Below, in pieces: positions 19,101 through 24,269 of a stretch of DNA of 48,035 nucleotides; the first letter of the stretch is position 1, and each line of letters begins with the position of its first letter. The notes beneath the pieces were generated by a model. That model searched no databases. It saw nothing but the letters and a program-made list of their open reading frames with translations, and had not been told where the DNA came from. A program made the translations under genes and the position numbers. The stretch spans positions 1 through 48,035 of the forward strand of contig JBCBZW010000031.1 of the NCBI GenBank assembly GCA_039815145.1, in the 5' to 3' direction. Source of the stretch: Pseudomonadota bacterium. GTDB lineage: Bacteria > Pseudomonadota > Gammaproteobacteria > Steroidobacterales > JBCBZW01.

Positions 19101-22010
19101 ATCGGCCTGCAGATAGGCGAATAGCAACTCGCCGTAGAGGTGGGTGCTGGCTGCGGAGATCGATAGCAGTTCCACACCGTCGACGCGCCCATCAGAACTC
19201 TCAAGCGTGCGCGCCAGGCGGGCCATGTCACCCAGAGACCGGGTGTCGTACACCTGGGCCAGCTCGCTCTGAAAGTCGTAGTCGATCCCAACCAACCCCA
19301 ACGCCTGGCCGAGGAACTCGCCCACGTTGGTCGACGTGATCGCGCCCGGATCGAGCGCCAGCGCGGAGGCCAGGGCCTCGCGATGTTCCTCCACGCTGAA
19401 ATCGAAGGGGACGCCCTCACCCAGTCCGATCGCCTCTCCGACCGCCAGCAGCTGATCGCCCGCGTCGCCGCGAATCAGCTCGAAGATGCTCCACGCGTAG
19501 TCCACCACGTTGTCGGCGCCCAGGCCGGTGACGAACACCTCGGGGAAACGGTCGAGCACGAAGGATTCGAGCGCATCGCGCGCATCTTCGTCTGTGGGAT
19601 CGAAATCACCCGCGAAACTGATGATGTCGGCGACGGCCGGGTAATCATCGACGCCCAGCAGCAGCTCGAGGCCCAGGGCCTGGGCAAGGGACGGGATGAA
19701 CTCGCCCAGCGTATCGGCCGTGAGCCCCTCGCCCACGTAGAGATCGAGTTCGGCAAGGGCAGCTTCGATCGAGGCGAGCTGACCGGCGTCGCTGCGCAGG
19801 AACCCGACTATGCTGCTCAAGGCATCGATGTTCTCCTGCCGACCCAACAACTCCGTCAGGTCGCCGTTCAAGTACTCCAGCAGCTCGCCGCGGAAGGTAT
19901 CGAAGGTCTCCTCGGACAGGTCGGCGAAGGACTCCCCGAGAGCATCTTCCAGGGCTGAGCGCAGGGCCGGAATATCGCCACTGACGTCGAAGACGCCGAG
20001 ACGCAGGGCATCGCCGAGCAGATCCAGGCTGTTCTCGAGGGAGAAGACCAGGGCAGCGTAGGCCTCGGCTTCGCTCGCCACATCCAGACCCAACTCAGCG
20101 GCCAGGTCGGCGATCTGCGCCAGGCTGGTGAGGTCGATTTGCTCCCCGGACCCAAGGCCGATCAGCGAACCGATGCTGGCCAGACTCTCCGCGGGATCGA
20201 AGGTGAGCGCATTGCCGAGCAGCTGCCAGACTTCGTTGCGATAGGGACTGAAGTCGAAGTTGGCGCCGACGGTCTCGGTGATGGTGTCGGGGAAGCGCTC
20301 GTTGATGAGGTCGGCGAGCGCCTCGTTGTCGGCCACGGAACCGGGATCGAACGGCAGGTCGTCGCCGCGCGTGTCATCGGCATTGCTGAGCAGATCGCCG
20401 ATGGGATCGGCCAGGGCGGTGAAACTGAACAGATTGCCCGCCACCAGGCTGGCGATGTACGGCCGATACTCAGTGTAGTCGAAGCCCTCGGTGGTGAGGC
20501 CGAGGTCGAACTCACCGTTGAGGGTGTCAACGAGTCTCGCGATATGCTCGGGTGCTTCCGGCTGGAAGGCGCCCAGGCCGATCAGGCGCCCTATCTCGGC
20601 ATCGAGATCGTTGAGATCGAAGGTGAAGGCATCTACCAGGCGAAAGAGGTCTTCCGCCGCATCCTGGAGATCGAGCACGCTCTGCAGCGGCTCAAACAGG
20701 TCGCGTAGCTGCTCCTCACCCACGGGCAGATCCACGGGCAGCTCGGCGAAGAGGTCGAACACCGCGAGCAACGGCTCGAGGGCGGCCAGCAGGCCCTCAC
20801 GCACCTCGTCGCTGTCTAGATCGAGCTCGCCCGCGCCGTCGAGTACGCCCTTGAAACTCGCGAAGGCATCCCCGCCGGCGAAGGTCGATCTGGCGACATC
20901 GCCCACCTGATACTCGAGGTCCCAATCGCCGCCGAGGGCAGCGTGCCCCGTGAGGTCCTCGGAAGCGGCGACGTCGGTACCTGTGGCCTCGGCCAGCAGC
21001 TGGACAAGGCGCTCTCCGGCCTGGTCGCCAGCCAGTTCGCACCCGTAGAGGTAAAGGTCCGCTCCGGGCTGCAGGGCGTGCGCCCATCCGTTCAGCGCGG
21101 AGCGATGGCGATCAAGCTCGTTAGCATTTAGGGTGGTACTGCCAAGGCGGAGCTGCCCAACCGCGCCGTGACTGAAGATGTGCATGGCGCCCACCGCGTC
21201 GTAGCGGGCGAGCACGGAGCTGATCTGAGCCACACCGTCGACGTCCGGATCGAGCACTGTGACGACGACCTCTGCATCGACCGTGCTCGCCTGCGCCACC
21301 CGGGCCTCGATCGCCTCGAGCAGGCTCTCGTAGTCATCGATGCCCCCATCGACAAAGACCAGTGTGGGCGCTGGCGCCGGCGCCTCAGCGATGGGCGCAG
21401 CCAGCACCGGTAGCGGCGCGAGCCAGTCGACGTCTGCCTCGGGCAGGGGCACGTCGCTCTCCCGCTCCCCCGCCGGCACGGGCGCGTTCGCGGCCGGGGC
21501 ATCGCTGGCGAGGGAAGCCCGCGCGGCGTCGAGATCGAACCACTCGACGGGTACGGCCGAGTGGATCGTGGGCGGCTCAGCGCTGCCCTCGCCCGCAGTT
21601 GGCACCTCAGCAGGCCGGTCGACGCCCACTTCCGCAGCTGGCACAGCAGGGCTGTCGGTGACGAGCTCATCGCCCGGCGCCGAGGCGGGCTCGTTGAAGG
21701 TGATTGCGGGCTCCACCGGCGGCACGATTCCGATGGCGGCCGGTGCCTCGGGCAGGTGTGCCTGAAGGCGCTCTGCAAAGGTCGGATCCAGGCCCGCGGC
21801 GTCGAGTTGAGCCACGGTGAGCTGTTCCACGTCGGCGGCGAGCAGAGCCGCATCGGCGGACAGGAGCAGGCGTGGCTCCAGCGCCTCGAACTGCCAGGGC
21901 TCGTCGGGGGCACGGCTCGGCGGCGCCAAGCGTCGAGCGAAGAAATCACGCAGCGACCTGGCCCGTGCCACCTGCCCCTGCAATAGTCTGCGATGCCATC
22001 CGTGACGCAC
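1..22010 (-). CDS. Giant LEPR-XLL / DUF4347 / RTX repeat protein (partial, C-terminus beyond left edge)
   Basis: One open frame of 7336 full codons runs from a GTG at 22010 to the window edge without a stop. An in-frame TGA sits two codons upstream of the GTG, and GAGGGG lies 8 nt before it. Residues about 44-51 read LEPRLLLS, the LEPR-XLL motif found near the N-terminus of giant repetitive bacterial proteins. Residues about 216-370 match DUF4347 (LVFVDGGIDDYE, HIFSHGAVGQLRLG, LYLYGCELAG, GGDWDLEYQVG). Residues about 390-1700 are alpha-helical repeats with phrases like AWAVFDFNHPDFLADNAQAI. Residues about 1900-3900 hold long Asp/Leu-rich repeats. From about residue 5340 there are RTX nonapeptides such as GGAGNDTI and GGSGNDYI, which bind calcium and fold outside the cell. 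A C-terminal type I secretion signal would lie outside the window. The TolC-like gene just upstream suggests export by type I secretion. Likely an adhesin or surface protein; that role is inference. Confidence 0.93.
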   Translation of the reverse strand, partial: MRHGWHRRLLQGQVARARSLRDFFARRLAPPSRAPDEPWQFEALEPRLLLSADAALLAADVEQLTVAQLDAAGLDPTFAERLQAHLPEAPAAIGIVPPVEPAITFNEPASAPGDELVTDSPAVPAAEVGVDRPAEVPTAGEGSAEPPTIHSAVPVEWFDLDAARASLASDAPAANAPVPAGERESDVPLPEADVDWLAPLPVLAAPIAEAPAPAPTLVFVDGGIDDYESLLEAIEARVAQASTVDAEVVVTVLDPDVDGVAQISSVLARYDAVGAMHIFSHGAVGQLRLGSTTLNANELDRHRSALNGWAHALQPGADLYLYGCELAGDQAGERLVQLLAEATGTDVAASEDLTGHAALGGDWDLEYQVGDVARSTFAGGDAFASFKGVLDGAGELDLDSDEVREGLLAALEPLLAVFDLFAELPVDLPVGEEQLRDLFEPLQSVLDLQDAAEDLFRLVDAFTFDLNDLDAEIGRLIGLGAFQPEAPEHIARLVDTLNGEFDLGLTTEGFDYTEYRPYIASLVAGNLFSFTALADPIGDLLSNADDTRGDDLPFDPGSVADNEALADLINERFPDTITETVGANFDFSPYRNEVWQLLGNALTFDPAESLASIGSLIGLGSGEQIDLTSLAQIADLAAELGLDVASEAEAYAALVFSLENSLDLLGDALRLGVFDVSGDIPALRSALEDALGESFADLSEETFDTFRGELLEYLNGDLTELLGRQENIDALSSIVGFLRSDAGQLASIEAALAELDLYVGEGLTADTLGEFIPSLAQALGLELLLGVDDYPAVADIISFAGDFDPTDEDARDALESFVLDRFPEVFVTGLGADNVVDYAWSIFELIRGDAGDQLLAVGEAIGLGEGVPFDFSVEEHREALASALALDPGAITSTNVGEFLGQALGLVGIDYDFQSELAQVYDTRSLGDMARLARTLESSDGRVDGVELLSISAASTHLYGELLFAYLQADQIALALGLGSFDPQSPTDLAALQVELSARYGPEVISQLDADNVPGAFEWQLFQIYQPDWLSNSLIELGETLGLQVDPTFDVDEPATLQALQSELENAFGFDIFPDGAVLSAESLLEYLPFIDGLLQGADADGNFNPWTTEGREIEVGALYATIRDALYTAPDGGGEFTVSMRVLQLLLEDVVFPEYSGDNPAPQTSPLDVSLVAENVASYAWAVFDFNHPDFLADNAQAIADALGITDAGGFDPDNVDHLDLLAAALGEQFPDLQFTDGSLSPSNIQLVLVQINDWLNDETTSLEDLLFDAIGDTRYTSLLAAAEVFDLENDQDRRDLQLYIEASYGIRIDGGLRIEPDAQNRPANFEDFTWTILNRLEPTYIADNTDAITASYTLTGSRSFDAASAQDVDALESALQADGRLLGEDLTPDNLVQFLPEVFRWLNQPLAGEEAVEPSIDVDITDLDELLAVQTQINEVEAEAGVALTDFVGTLSATNLPLYAWHITGLLQPNFITQNADAIAELAGIDFTFDLNNQAHLDAAGALVGIEAGVLSTANLSEFFAEFSLLLGDSFDLANGAALLGDALGLGAAYDPDAQADVTALINELNRVFDLGLDPNTLPENFDANLYLPQVGEIAGAVDLPAVDGAVIDFVSNANLGAALDLIADFDTAALSNWDQLAGALNLRFAGDADFDALVAQVTGDALAELTGADLQGDIDTYGPFLSYIARIAVDELSITGFVDQIGSALGVIFDVRMITDVLASLTGEDPDADLATLIAAAQGVLADGASVDLLLQYLADVYLPSLSASADFDGVAVTAAYNADTQALNLGLEVNLATELVTDVSEGDVQSLLNELLQPLRSNEVFASIPGLGDVDFADVGSLSIDEVVLGGEVALAVDVAVDLSEALDGDDATAVGVDDVTVDVAELTPTVSLDLDGIDFELRFSEADRVTILGGDASFRASVPLTDAPTLNFASTGQSITETVDQWIDELQFDLVAAFDATLPLGATVGGDLDLGATFGSPILSLSSEDALDLSALEVLIDLDIGALEANLQSLFAPLADLNFDGLDFPFEIPQTGLGAILADLGNLLDFSGSITDFYDLIAAFTFEVTDFEADLAALLGVIDPLGDDLAALAAALEDLFDVDIDLPSFDPDEYLAEIASYLSLNGIDLSSLGLEADFDIRDYYEALQALLGLAELPVNLDGIRVELGDALGSLPTLSGLLRYITNTQLTTFSGELDLGPLSLAGGFFVEDGVKALRIDLLIEADGQASDSFSEADLVTALVGDADDPNDSGLLGDVGGAQAVLDLIGAEAGDLGVSLSGSTDVTVEGNVLVDLSAVIDLTDLIDASEALTDDDLYLDLRALEVDGRLRADAVDFSINFAGDVSVGVADGLLDVTAGLALASVINEAFDENEDGLISLGELGEGFGNLAGLSLAGSGALTGALNAALPLSVSTENFDASELGSPILFVDDVNVFDEIDPSVSVDIDLTALQDTLLEMLASLAELVPDVDLLPFDLPDIGLAELFAGVAELFDLEAPTLAFLDLFALEVPDFGTVDLFGFDISLFGLELGELLNLGVDFDFNLPGDWEALRERLAALFPHLDLDGITLSLGNWTDYFAEIYTLLNFEALSLALDLPALDLGEFDVDLGEFVVGDIGDFLARLAFHFNTDFGLDLDLQAPDLSGLFAELLSLQLPDFDIREYLEAFAGLLELPDVPLSFDAIRAEIEALLYRVPTLGGLIDFLGEFHFATVFSDLELGPFTLGGGYFADVEELRLDVAFDATGELSSLVTLTDLADALTSVLGELGSDADVAALLGDGFDSLDLELTGSSFVTAVAGLAAEASVGVSLTDLLDGDDQTQAGSDDVFLEVDAFDANASLRLSDLLTEINFADSVRLGVEGGEVLLLAGIALEADLGRYTLADGSIADYLAGPPPEDLGEDEVVWRTLASAEATLPLQLEINGADFSSLGSPVLLISNPDVFADPSQLSVTVDLDLTELRMTLLDILEPLASAAVDFADLPFDLPDVGLDEFFAEIGNLLDFATPAIEFFDLFAVDGFDFGALGFDITGFGVELQDLLDLDSPFDFNLDADWDALAAYLEDLFPSLDGLNLSLGNWQSVIAELFVLLRFEAIALNIGIDLPDGFDIDLEIGPLLGRLAAVLAADFGVDIDLEVPDFTGLLPELVSLGLDGFDIRDYLPAFAALLDLPEVPLSFDAIRVDVDNLFRDLPTLGQLIDYLVEVKLGNLTGSLALGPFTLSGGYFADLEEIRLDLEVDAEGSAATTVSLADFEEALVGEDGVLSGIDAVTAITDLIGNTADGLGVGLAGSTQVTVTGAVAAAASAGIRLADALDGNGFSSDDAFLTVDRFEADGEVELSDLEFSLAFGPDGDVIDVGIVNGLIDIVAGLTLDEPLSFVIGDSLGDLAFSLTGESFAVLPISADIGGVDIDQFGRPVLLIENPELFPTIFDVEDELAGLAALIGEVDFDVDDQADWDALAQLLNDRFDSAIVDGDLNLDSWRARAEEILVLLQFDALQDALGLEGLDLQVEADFDVFLATLLVRLTTDYSAFITPDGDTGEVDLSGAFDNLTDLLGLDLYAAFPIDASVDLDVSLLVDTILDIVEPLADLRPNLDDLDFTLPGGITLDDIFGGLTDLFDLEGVINRFVDLFALELGAFGPFGFSIEGFVTQLADLLELGVDFDVDLQADWDALAARLSELFPALDLPSDFLSLGNWTDYLAEIYIVLNFDALLAQLDLRFPDVDLSGLTLDADFGVFLDYLLFTLNTDFDLSLDLELPDFDGLLPELFSITIDGFDIRDYLDDFQVLLGLPEVPVSFDAIRLDIADVLLNFPSLSQLVDWIIDTQLGSFDGGVDLGPFRFIAGYDAGAQSLFFDVIFDADFGVTFEDISLESLASDLEAWLEPILGDAQLQELIGFAGDGVGFDAEFTGDVGIDAGLIFDVGLAADVSDFSNFGLDDIALSLNEVAGAVELAVTELVVEVSLGGVGIAIGNLDEETFGEITLTGTLGLTNAPAQVDLQTLTDDGGFGAFIDSLDFDATISIDVSLPLFLSLDPDNPIPEELAAALNSFQPVIIYQNLDFDPTDPGVGGEFILGVNLDFGALLSIGVDAAAGGLFESDLLTSDIPLLGQSLTDLFGLHVQLTDVQAQIVAALATIPAVTVRFVKDGENYRVEFQDGDLDELNDALTDGVLGDWFGETPLRFVQVDTDDDDVLDAGIVVVDLDLQLDLLDLELPLDFDLAALGELPTPFEEFADFLDSFLAVGVGGTLTLGADISLDGTIGLDLSDLAGVGPRVLLSDDFGAGVNLGATGEGLEFTAALETPLGEFGLFVRDGSATIESVNAGEPAFGVLVDTAGATAALSEVDVDGEDGDAVADLYVVEDVGFTLVTPNLIFTAALPLYFPTEALPVGGYTDDFQVDNVLTFTGALDTSVTDGISLSVAEFDAPDLAASISIIGLVNDPTFIVDSIDGLFEGLQDLLGSGLAVDVPVVGDGFEAASGFIGDLRDAVLAPLQDALADAGNPSTIELLQQVLFDSLGQLVTLRTEFSVPAFAAELGAFIGLAEGESFDVLNDDHWSALDALVDDADVSRDTAGEIDVLEAIATALDDFLTDQVLDPFVVDDEDLDGDIQRLLVNVNAASQIGVLVTDREIQLNLSLADVIATFEIPLDFQAAIPGFAFEVDGGIEVVMDYLLDLGIGFYADPVVVSADGVEFGDSYLYLDILGDEAQFNVSASLPDDFSASAVIGILEATLEEIVDTDGASRIEGTIALDISDQDPLVADNFEDGRLIILSLTGDQVSEIGLATARVIRAELDLLADADFSAAIGFGGGSQFPEIEAEIRYFQEFSGSFTVGVGFRAEPSSPSILISNAALDLGTFISEFMAPVLEVIQDITDPIAPLIELANTPLPVLSDLSGEDVTFLDIVAVGEDGARFAAFVEQIAFVIELIDSIPTNTDTVMIPLPNVVFGNTGIDLGEVFGEEFDGLEFVDLSADLVGDDADTDGIDMDAFSGADSFDSRLDQSGAGMATSNFSRTLTTGSGSLEIPLLTDPGTVFQLILGNFDYLASNPVDLFIYNLPSFELGAEFGASFPIFPGLNAFLGGGVAIGIDFAFGFDTTGIIEFLETDDVADIFNGFFIVDDPTPGDGDDPDEAYITAGIEAGASLGIGGLVEVGVVGGVEATIGFDLADPNDDGRMRIDEIGERFLLGPQCIFDIGGTVDVGLAAFLWVGIDVPLIGEVTIFSDEFELFSATIADFSIECPPVEPPVLVDQSNVEQVILANGETGARLMDDPVAPDAAGALATGGTLTLNMGDRAGDRRNVNTDGGDERFEITQVESEDGIVTRVKYLGFEEEYLNVGTIVVNAGDGDDDIVVKALEGSGLTVVANGGEGNDYITVSGGATLIADGGAGNDTIIASSGDDQLDGGSGNDYIQAADGNDFIRGGAGSDTIHGDAGDDIIYGDDEAAVDAADTGTVAREAGDVIFGWDGDDEIYGSRFDDTLAGGAGDDLVFGAAGDDAISWYDDAYEWPEGFIGVRGQGGGDDVIEGGEGDDRLILLGANDGVGQSIDAMVDNALRAGSVGIDWGDRGEITFDDIELLDLTASTGGDTITFGDLRASDLMQVDVGMGGERRFEERTVTDENGESFVTIVPVGDNDGAADTLVLQGGANDRDFFEVFTENEFWQIDRYDRDLVPDGEPENADAALITSFTLNQSSATEDGDRLVIQAFDSVSDDDLVDDFLDGRGVTNQLALLTLEAGAGNDTVFGSRYGDTLSAGAGDDVISGGRGVDSFQDGGGTDTLFETVGQDGEPIDFFISDQSLIIGLYDDARAGTTQTFEDQWGNTVTTSAAFDGEAEIESLLDENGQAVFEIVTLTGVGTDAFRSANTFVVQDFTGEELILDGFEGSDTYLIGLSAPEVSVRSGEFYDTLFTVDDTGLAGNDTLVVSGSPGDDLFHFLTEGNDGLVRRLDGDGLFEAFASFNVDELVDDLLDQSETPQEDDGVRDTGSLLPGRVFDDEVNTQTISYITSDGNIIADISFRGGDGDDVFVFDDTARSLEVYGDEGDDSFFVGNVLEQVIETQDDGSLLPVVTAITDGVGFGARLFGGAGDDYFEVNRNVAELWLYGEDGDDIFFLKAHLTYTPFDETSSEDVDALEAALLDAGLIDANTDVTVGNVEEFFLLAQQLLIDNDVAFEDDPQDYDDIAEALGNFLRQSTRESVEGQDQVNLTSRAGENDQVSYVRNAPVYIFGGEGFDSVVIAGTAIADEFYVFTEIDPATSELVQRIYGAGLVVEEIVGVEQLVLITGGGDDVVFVYGSLPGQNIIINTGSGDDTVEVGGDLGFGTFIIPERGSDVIADQATTVVDSVEFTYTRWNAYDFFQRGFFSLFYDVPQRVSAESGSRTVEVWGSDISVTRTSETDIVTGEAFEDLVDQFILDLIDDLQANDTNPDDDDLVVDGEFVNWWWHTSIPQSGLELPQLSFTEQFDFPDEPVDSEDINSSAQSLGLFSAVVLTIVDDGSGVDEDGNPVPIDAGGLTETVEFSLTEFETFIASEWEDPSTGDPFSDEIGRNADLGVSDTVGVYDGFFPYTFVSDWIFGFWLFGFGELRADISDFERLESIDLEAGDSSSIRTVIGTVTVAEETDTFVAPETRALDSFSGNLELVGAIGDDTLIINNQFGSDFPNGTLIEYRDEDTPAEDDPDGVQLTGFGIDGAAQVVFEGFNTINFNFSDASDVLTIDYTEPGTTLVLNLAGGDDSVQVNANAADLTIVGDADGLVTRRIWDDLNGDGVVQEDTEITIVREEDQSENPDPQGSDRVTVGNGDGSLEDILGPVVFLGDGGSDEAGTDTLVLRGDGRTDSLAPTIDLLTFSIDGVSFDGGSIDGLDGSTDDDVLIAYDDLETLRVDLGSGADDVLVAGVEAVLQLNTGAGDDQIIVSSDRELRAGNLSAIAFDVTIDAGTGTNTLIVDDSSDSTGDVVTIDEDEISGASVGLITYLADQNAGSYAGGLAFYAGTGSDEISVTGLRAQDLTRIFANDGNDLVVVEASVSQGILEVFGEGGADTLDAQASSLGVALIGGRGDDTIIGSSGTDLLVGGAALIVRDGSFRLTRVDAEVLEDGDDRVEGRDGADVLVGGTGADELFGEVGADTLVGDLASILWSAIDQTVIEVDSRGGDDTAGAGDTLSGGIGGDLLLGGIGEDSLSGDDGADVLVGDHALYLAEAAVLVRLTSVSTGTGARDELIGGVGKDILVGGAGGDQLEGDEGADVLFGDSAAIVGDDGSAAANDLIAIDAAIGGNDVLTGGGGADFLVGGAGADDLTGGGGDDLLLGDAGSIERAQDGTVQRIFTTDAAIGGDDTLAGDEGRDVLLGGAGADELSGDA
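5440..5990 (-). repeat. RTX calcium-binding repeat cluster, proximal
   Basis: The minus strand encodes consecutive motifs GGEGNDYI, GGAGNDTI, GGSGNDYI, GGAGSDTI and GDAGDDIIYGDD, a standard parallel beta-roll. Between this cluster and the distal one, the protein keeps isolated GGxGDDxF-type motifs within longer acidic beta-rich stretches (for example near 3960-4020 and 3720-3800). Confidence 0.88.
10500..16000 (-). repeat. Four long diverged internal repeats in the giant protein (about 500-620 residues each)
   Basis: The phrase FDIRDY/FDIREY, followed by a leucine-rich stretch and then (S/N)(F/L)D(A/G)IR, recurs with its codons near 10704, 12561, 14041 and 15600. The spacings are about 1857, 1480 and 1559 bases. 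Each copy is followed about 30 residues later by LGPFTLSGGYFA-type text and preceded by LSLGNWTDYLAEIY-type text. The copies are clearly diverged, so this is an old duplication kept as protein structure rather than a recent DNA repeat. Confidence 0.8.
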
Positions 22011-22039
22011 GACTCAAGCCCCTCTGGAAGTCGTGTAGT

Positions 22040-22058
22040 AGCGGCTCCTGAGCCCGCT
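22040..22058 (-). other. Imperfect hairpin between the TolC-like gene and the giant gene
   Basis: The 94-nt gap between the two genes contains AGCGGCTC facing GAGCCCGCT, an 8-bp stem with one bulged base and a very short loop. There is no T-tract. It could limit read-through or stabilise mRNA between channel and substrate, but it may also be chance in GC-rich DNA. Confidence 0.25.
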
Positions 22059-22104
22059 CAAGTCTCTGCGGGGGCGGGTCAAGAACACCGCGCCCGTGCC
22101 CCCC

Positions 22105-23475
22105 TCAGTCCCTGGCCCCAGGCACCCGACTGGCCGGCGCGTCGACCAGCATGGCGTCGACAGCCATGAGATCTGCCTGATTCAAAATGCCAGCCACCCG
22201 CTTCAGGCGCAGGGAGTCGAGCAGGAAGTCGTAGCGCGACTGCAGATAGTCCCCGCGCGTGAGGTAGAAGTCGCGTTGCGCGTCGAGGATGTCGAGGGCC
22301 GTGTTCAGTCCCGCCTCGTAGCCGCGCTCCTTCGACTCCAGGGCACTGCGCTGGGCCTCGAGCGACTCCAGCAGCGACGGCACCTTCGACAAGCCCGTGA
22401 CCACGTTGCGGTAAGCGCCGCGCGCCTCGCGTTCGCTCTGGCGCTCGAGCAACTCGAGCTCATCTCGCGCCCGCCCCAGCTCTGCCAGCGCACGACGAAC
22501 ACGAGCGTTGACCGCACCGCCTTTGTAGATGGGCACCTGCACGCGCAGGAGCAGCTCCTGCGTCTCCACTTCACTGCCACCGCCGAAGAGGGTACCGCCC
22601 GTGTCACGATCGGAATCGGTGACCACCAGATCGAGGCTGGGGTAGCGGGCACCGCGTTGGACTCGCACCTCACGCTGAGCAGCCTCCACCGCCTGACCTG
22701 CGGCAGCGATGCGCAGGTTCTGCGCGAGGGCGGCATCGACCCAGGACTGGCCATCGACGGGATCAGGTTGCGTAAGATTGATCGTCGCTTGCAGCGCCTC
22801 GCGACGCAGGACGACGGGGCCGACCGTTTCCTCCAGCGCGCGGAGCGCGTCCTGCTGGCGGTTCTCGGCCTCCAACACCTGGACGTCGGCGACGGCGGCC
22901 CGTGCCTTCGCGTCGTAGACATCCACGCGATTGGCCATCCCCGCCGCGCGACGGGCTTGCACCAGCTCGAGGTTCTCCTTGATCGCCAGCTGTTCAGCCA
23001 GCGCCAAGTCAAAGCCATCGTTAGCTGCCAGCACGGCGAGATAGCGTTCGGTGACGCGGAAGATGAGTTCCTGCTCCTCCGCTGCCAGGGTCTGGGCTGC
23101 CTGCTGCACCACCGCCTTGGCGCGCTGCATCGACTGCCACAGGTCGTAGCGGAAGATCGGCTGGCGCAGACTGATGATCAGGTTGTCGGTGGGAAACGTG
23201 GAGCGACCGGCACCGAACACCTCATTGTCGCTGCGCACGATGTTCTGCTCGGTCTCGATGTTCTCGTAGACGATGTCGAGGGAAGGCAGATAGGCCGATC
23301 GTGCGAGGGGCCGTTCCTGAGCTTGGGCGTCGTACTCGTGGCGTGCCGCTAGAAAGCGCGGATCCTCACTCAGGGCGCGCTCGTAGAGCTCGGCGAGTTG
23401 GCCAGCTTGCGTCCCCGGCAGCATCAGCATGTACACGACTAGTGCAATGCAGCATCGCCTGCATAGTTGGAGCAT
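22105..23475 (-). CDS. TolC-family outer membrane efflux/secretion channel
   Basis: 456 residues, the usual TolC size. Residues 1-24 form a signal peptide ending GTQA. The body shows TolC-family features: LAELYERALSEDP at the mature N-terminus, RQPIFRYD, long heptad-rich helices in two similar halves, VQVPIYKGG in the second half, and LDILDAQRDFY near the C-terminus. ATG at 23475 has GGTGGA 6 nt upstream. It would form the trimeric outer membrane duct of a type I secretion or efflux machine. The giant RTX protein starts 94 nt downstream on the same strand, so it is most likely the outer membrane part of the exporter for that protein. The ABC transporter and membrane-fusion protein are not adjacent on the upstream side. 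Confidence 0.92.
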   Translation of the reverse strand: MLQLCRRCCIALVVYMLMLPGTQAGQLAELYERALSEDPRFLAARHEYDAQAQERPLARSAYLPSLDIVYENIETEQNIVRSDNEVFGAGRSTFPTDNLIISLRQPIFRYDLWQSMQRAKAVVQQAAQTLAAEEQELIFRVTERYLAVLAANDGFDLALAEQLAIKENLELVQARRAAGMANRVDVYDAKARAAVADVQVLEAENRQQDALRALEETVGPVVLRREALQATINLTQPDPVDGQSWVDAALAQNLRIAAAGQAVEAAQREVRVQRGARYPSLDLVVTDSDRDTGGTLFGGGSEVETQELLLRVQVPIYKGGAVNARVRRALAELGRARDELELLERQSEREARGAYRNVVTGLSKVPSLLESLEAQRSALESKERGYEAGLNTALDILDAQRDFYLTRGDYLQSRYDFLLDSLRLKRVAGILNQADLMAVDAMLVDAPASRVPGARD

Positions 23476-23779
23476 CCGTGGTCCACCCGCTGTTCTTGTT
23501 TTCCCCTGGTCGGCGTAACCGACATGTCTCTGAGACTACACAAGCCCTTCTGTCGATGTCACAGGAATTCACAATTGAGCGAATGAAGCGGCCGCCGCCA
23601 GCTACGCTGCACTGCGTTAAGTCAAGCCCGCTGCCCAGACTGCCCTAGCGGGCCGTCCCCTGTGCAGTTCCGATGAGCTTGGAAGCGTCGACCGGGTGAA
23701 GAAAGCACTGGATCTGCCGGTCCCCGTCAGTCCAGCTGCCTGCCGTCGGCGACAGGGTGGCGACGTCTAGGTCCGACTC
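23476..23779. other. Intergenic region upstream of the TolC-like gene
   Basis: About 300 bases separate the TolC-like start from the decayed gene fragment at 23780. They should carry the promoter for the minus-strand secretion genes, but I see no convincing sigma-70 hexamer pair at correct spacing. A short antisense frame here (23645-23956, minus) has no family features. Confidence 0.4.
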
Positions 23780-24001
23780 TTCACCCTGGACTGCGAGGCG
23801 GCAGGCTTGCGAGTAAGCCCCGGCGATGAGGTCCGCATCACGGCCAGAGCCTTGATCCCTCCTCAAGATCCGGGGCGCTTCAACGGCACCGCCACAGGCT
23901 TCGCGGTGGCCGACCCGGTGCAATACGTAAACCGTACGCTCGGCGAGCGCCTGCACTGGGTGGCGATCGGAGCGGTGTGGGATTGTGAACGGGCAGGGTG
24001 A
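23780..24001 (+). pseudogene. Decayed duplicate of the C-terminal end of the gene at 25354-26328
   Basis: The plus strand encodes TLDCEAAGL, GDEVRITARA, PQDPGRFNGTA, ADPVQ, NRTLGER and IGAVWDCERAG in the same order and spacing as the last 90 or so residues of the beta-sandwich protein at 25354-26328. DNA similarity starts near 23780 (source near 26055) and stops right after GGGCAGGG at 23998 (source 26271). Here the next codon is TGA, so the last 18 residues are missing. An in-frame TAG at about 23768 closes the frame upstream, and there is no start that would give a full protein. It is a truncated, probably non-functional copy 2.3 kb from its parent. Confidence 0.8.
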
Positions 24002-24269
24002 TGCTACGAGTGCTCCCCCTGCCCTAATTATATTGATCGCTACGGAGTCCCGAATCCCGAGCGATTGAGGCGGCAGGACCAGGGACGCCGCAGGCCTAGG
24101 ACCACTGGTACCGAAGGCGAGTCCCTTGAACCCCCAATGCTTTACGCGCTACCGATCCGCAGTAACGCGAACACGATCGTTGTAAGCTCTGTGGCGACTT
24201 GGTTCGTGCATAGGTGATGTGCTTCATCACCCTTGCAGTCACTCAATATCGCCCTCCCGGAGGAGCCTC
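24002..24269. other. Intergenic region before the TonB-C-like gene
   Basis: These 268 bases hold no recognisable gene. Part of the stretch near 24028-24036 is unusually AT-rich for this genome. The region presumably carries the promoter of the secreted protein at 24270, but I cannot name its hexamers with confidence. Confidence 0.35.

Noticed and set aside
23560-23580. TGTGA-type half-sites upstream of the TolC gene considered as a CRP site
   Set aside because: The two TGTGA motifs are direct repeats, not the inverted pair needed.
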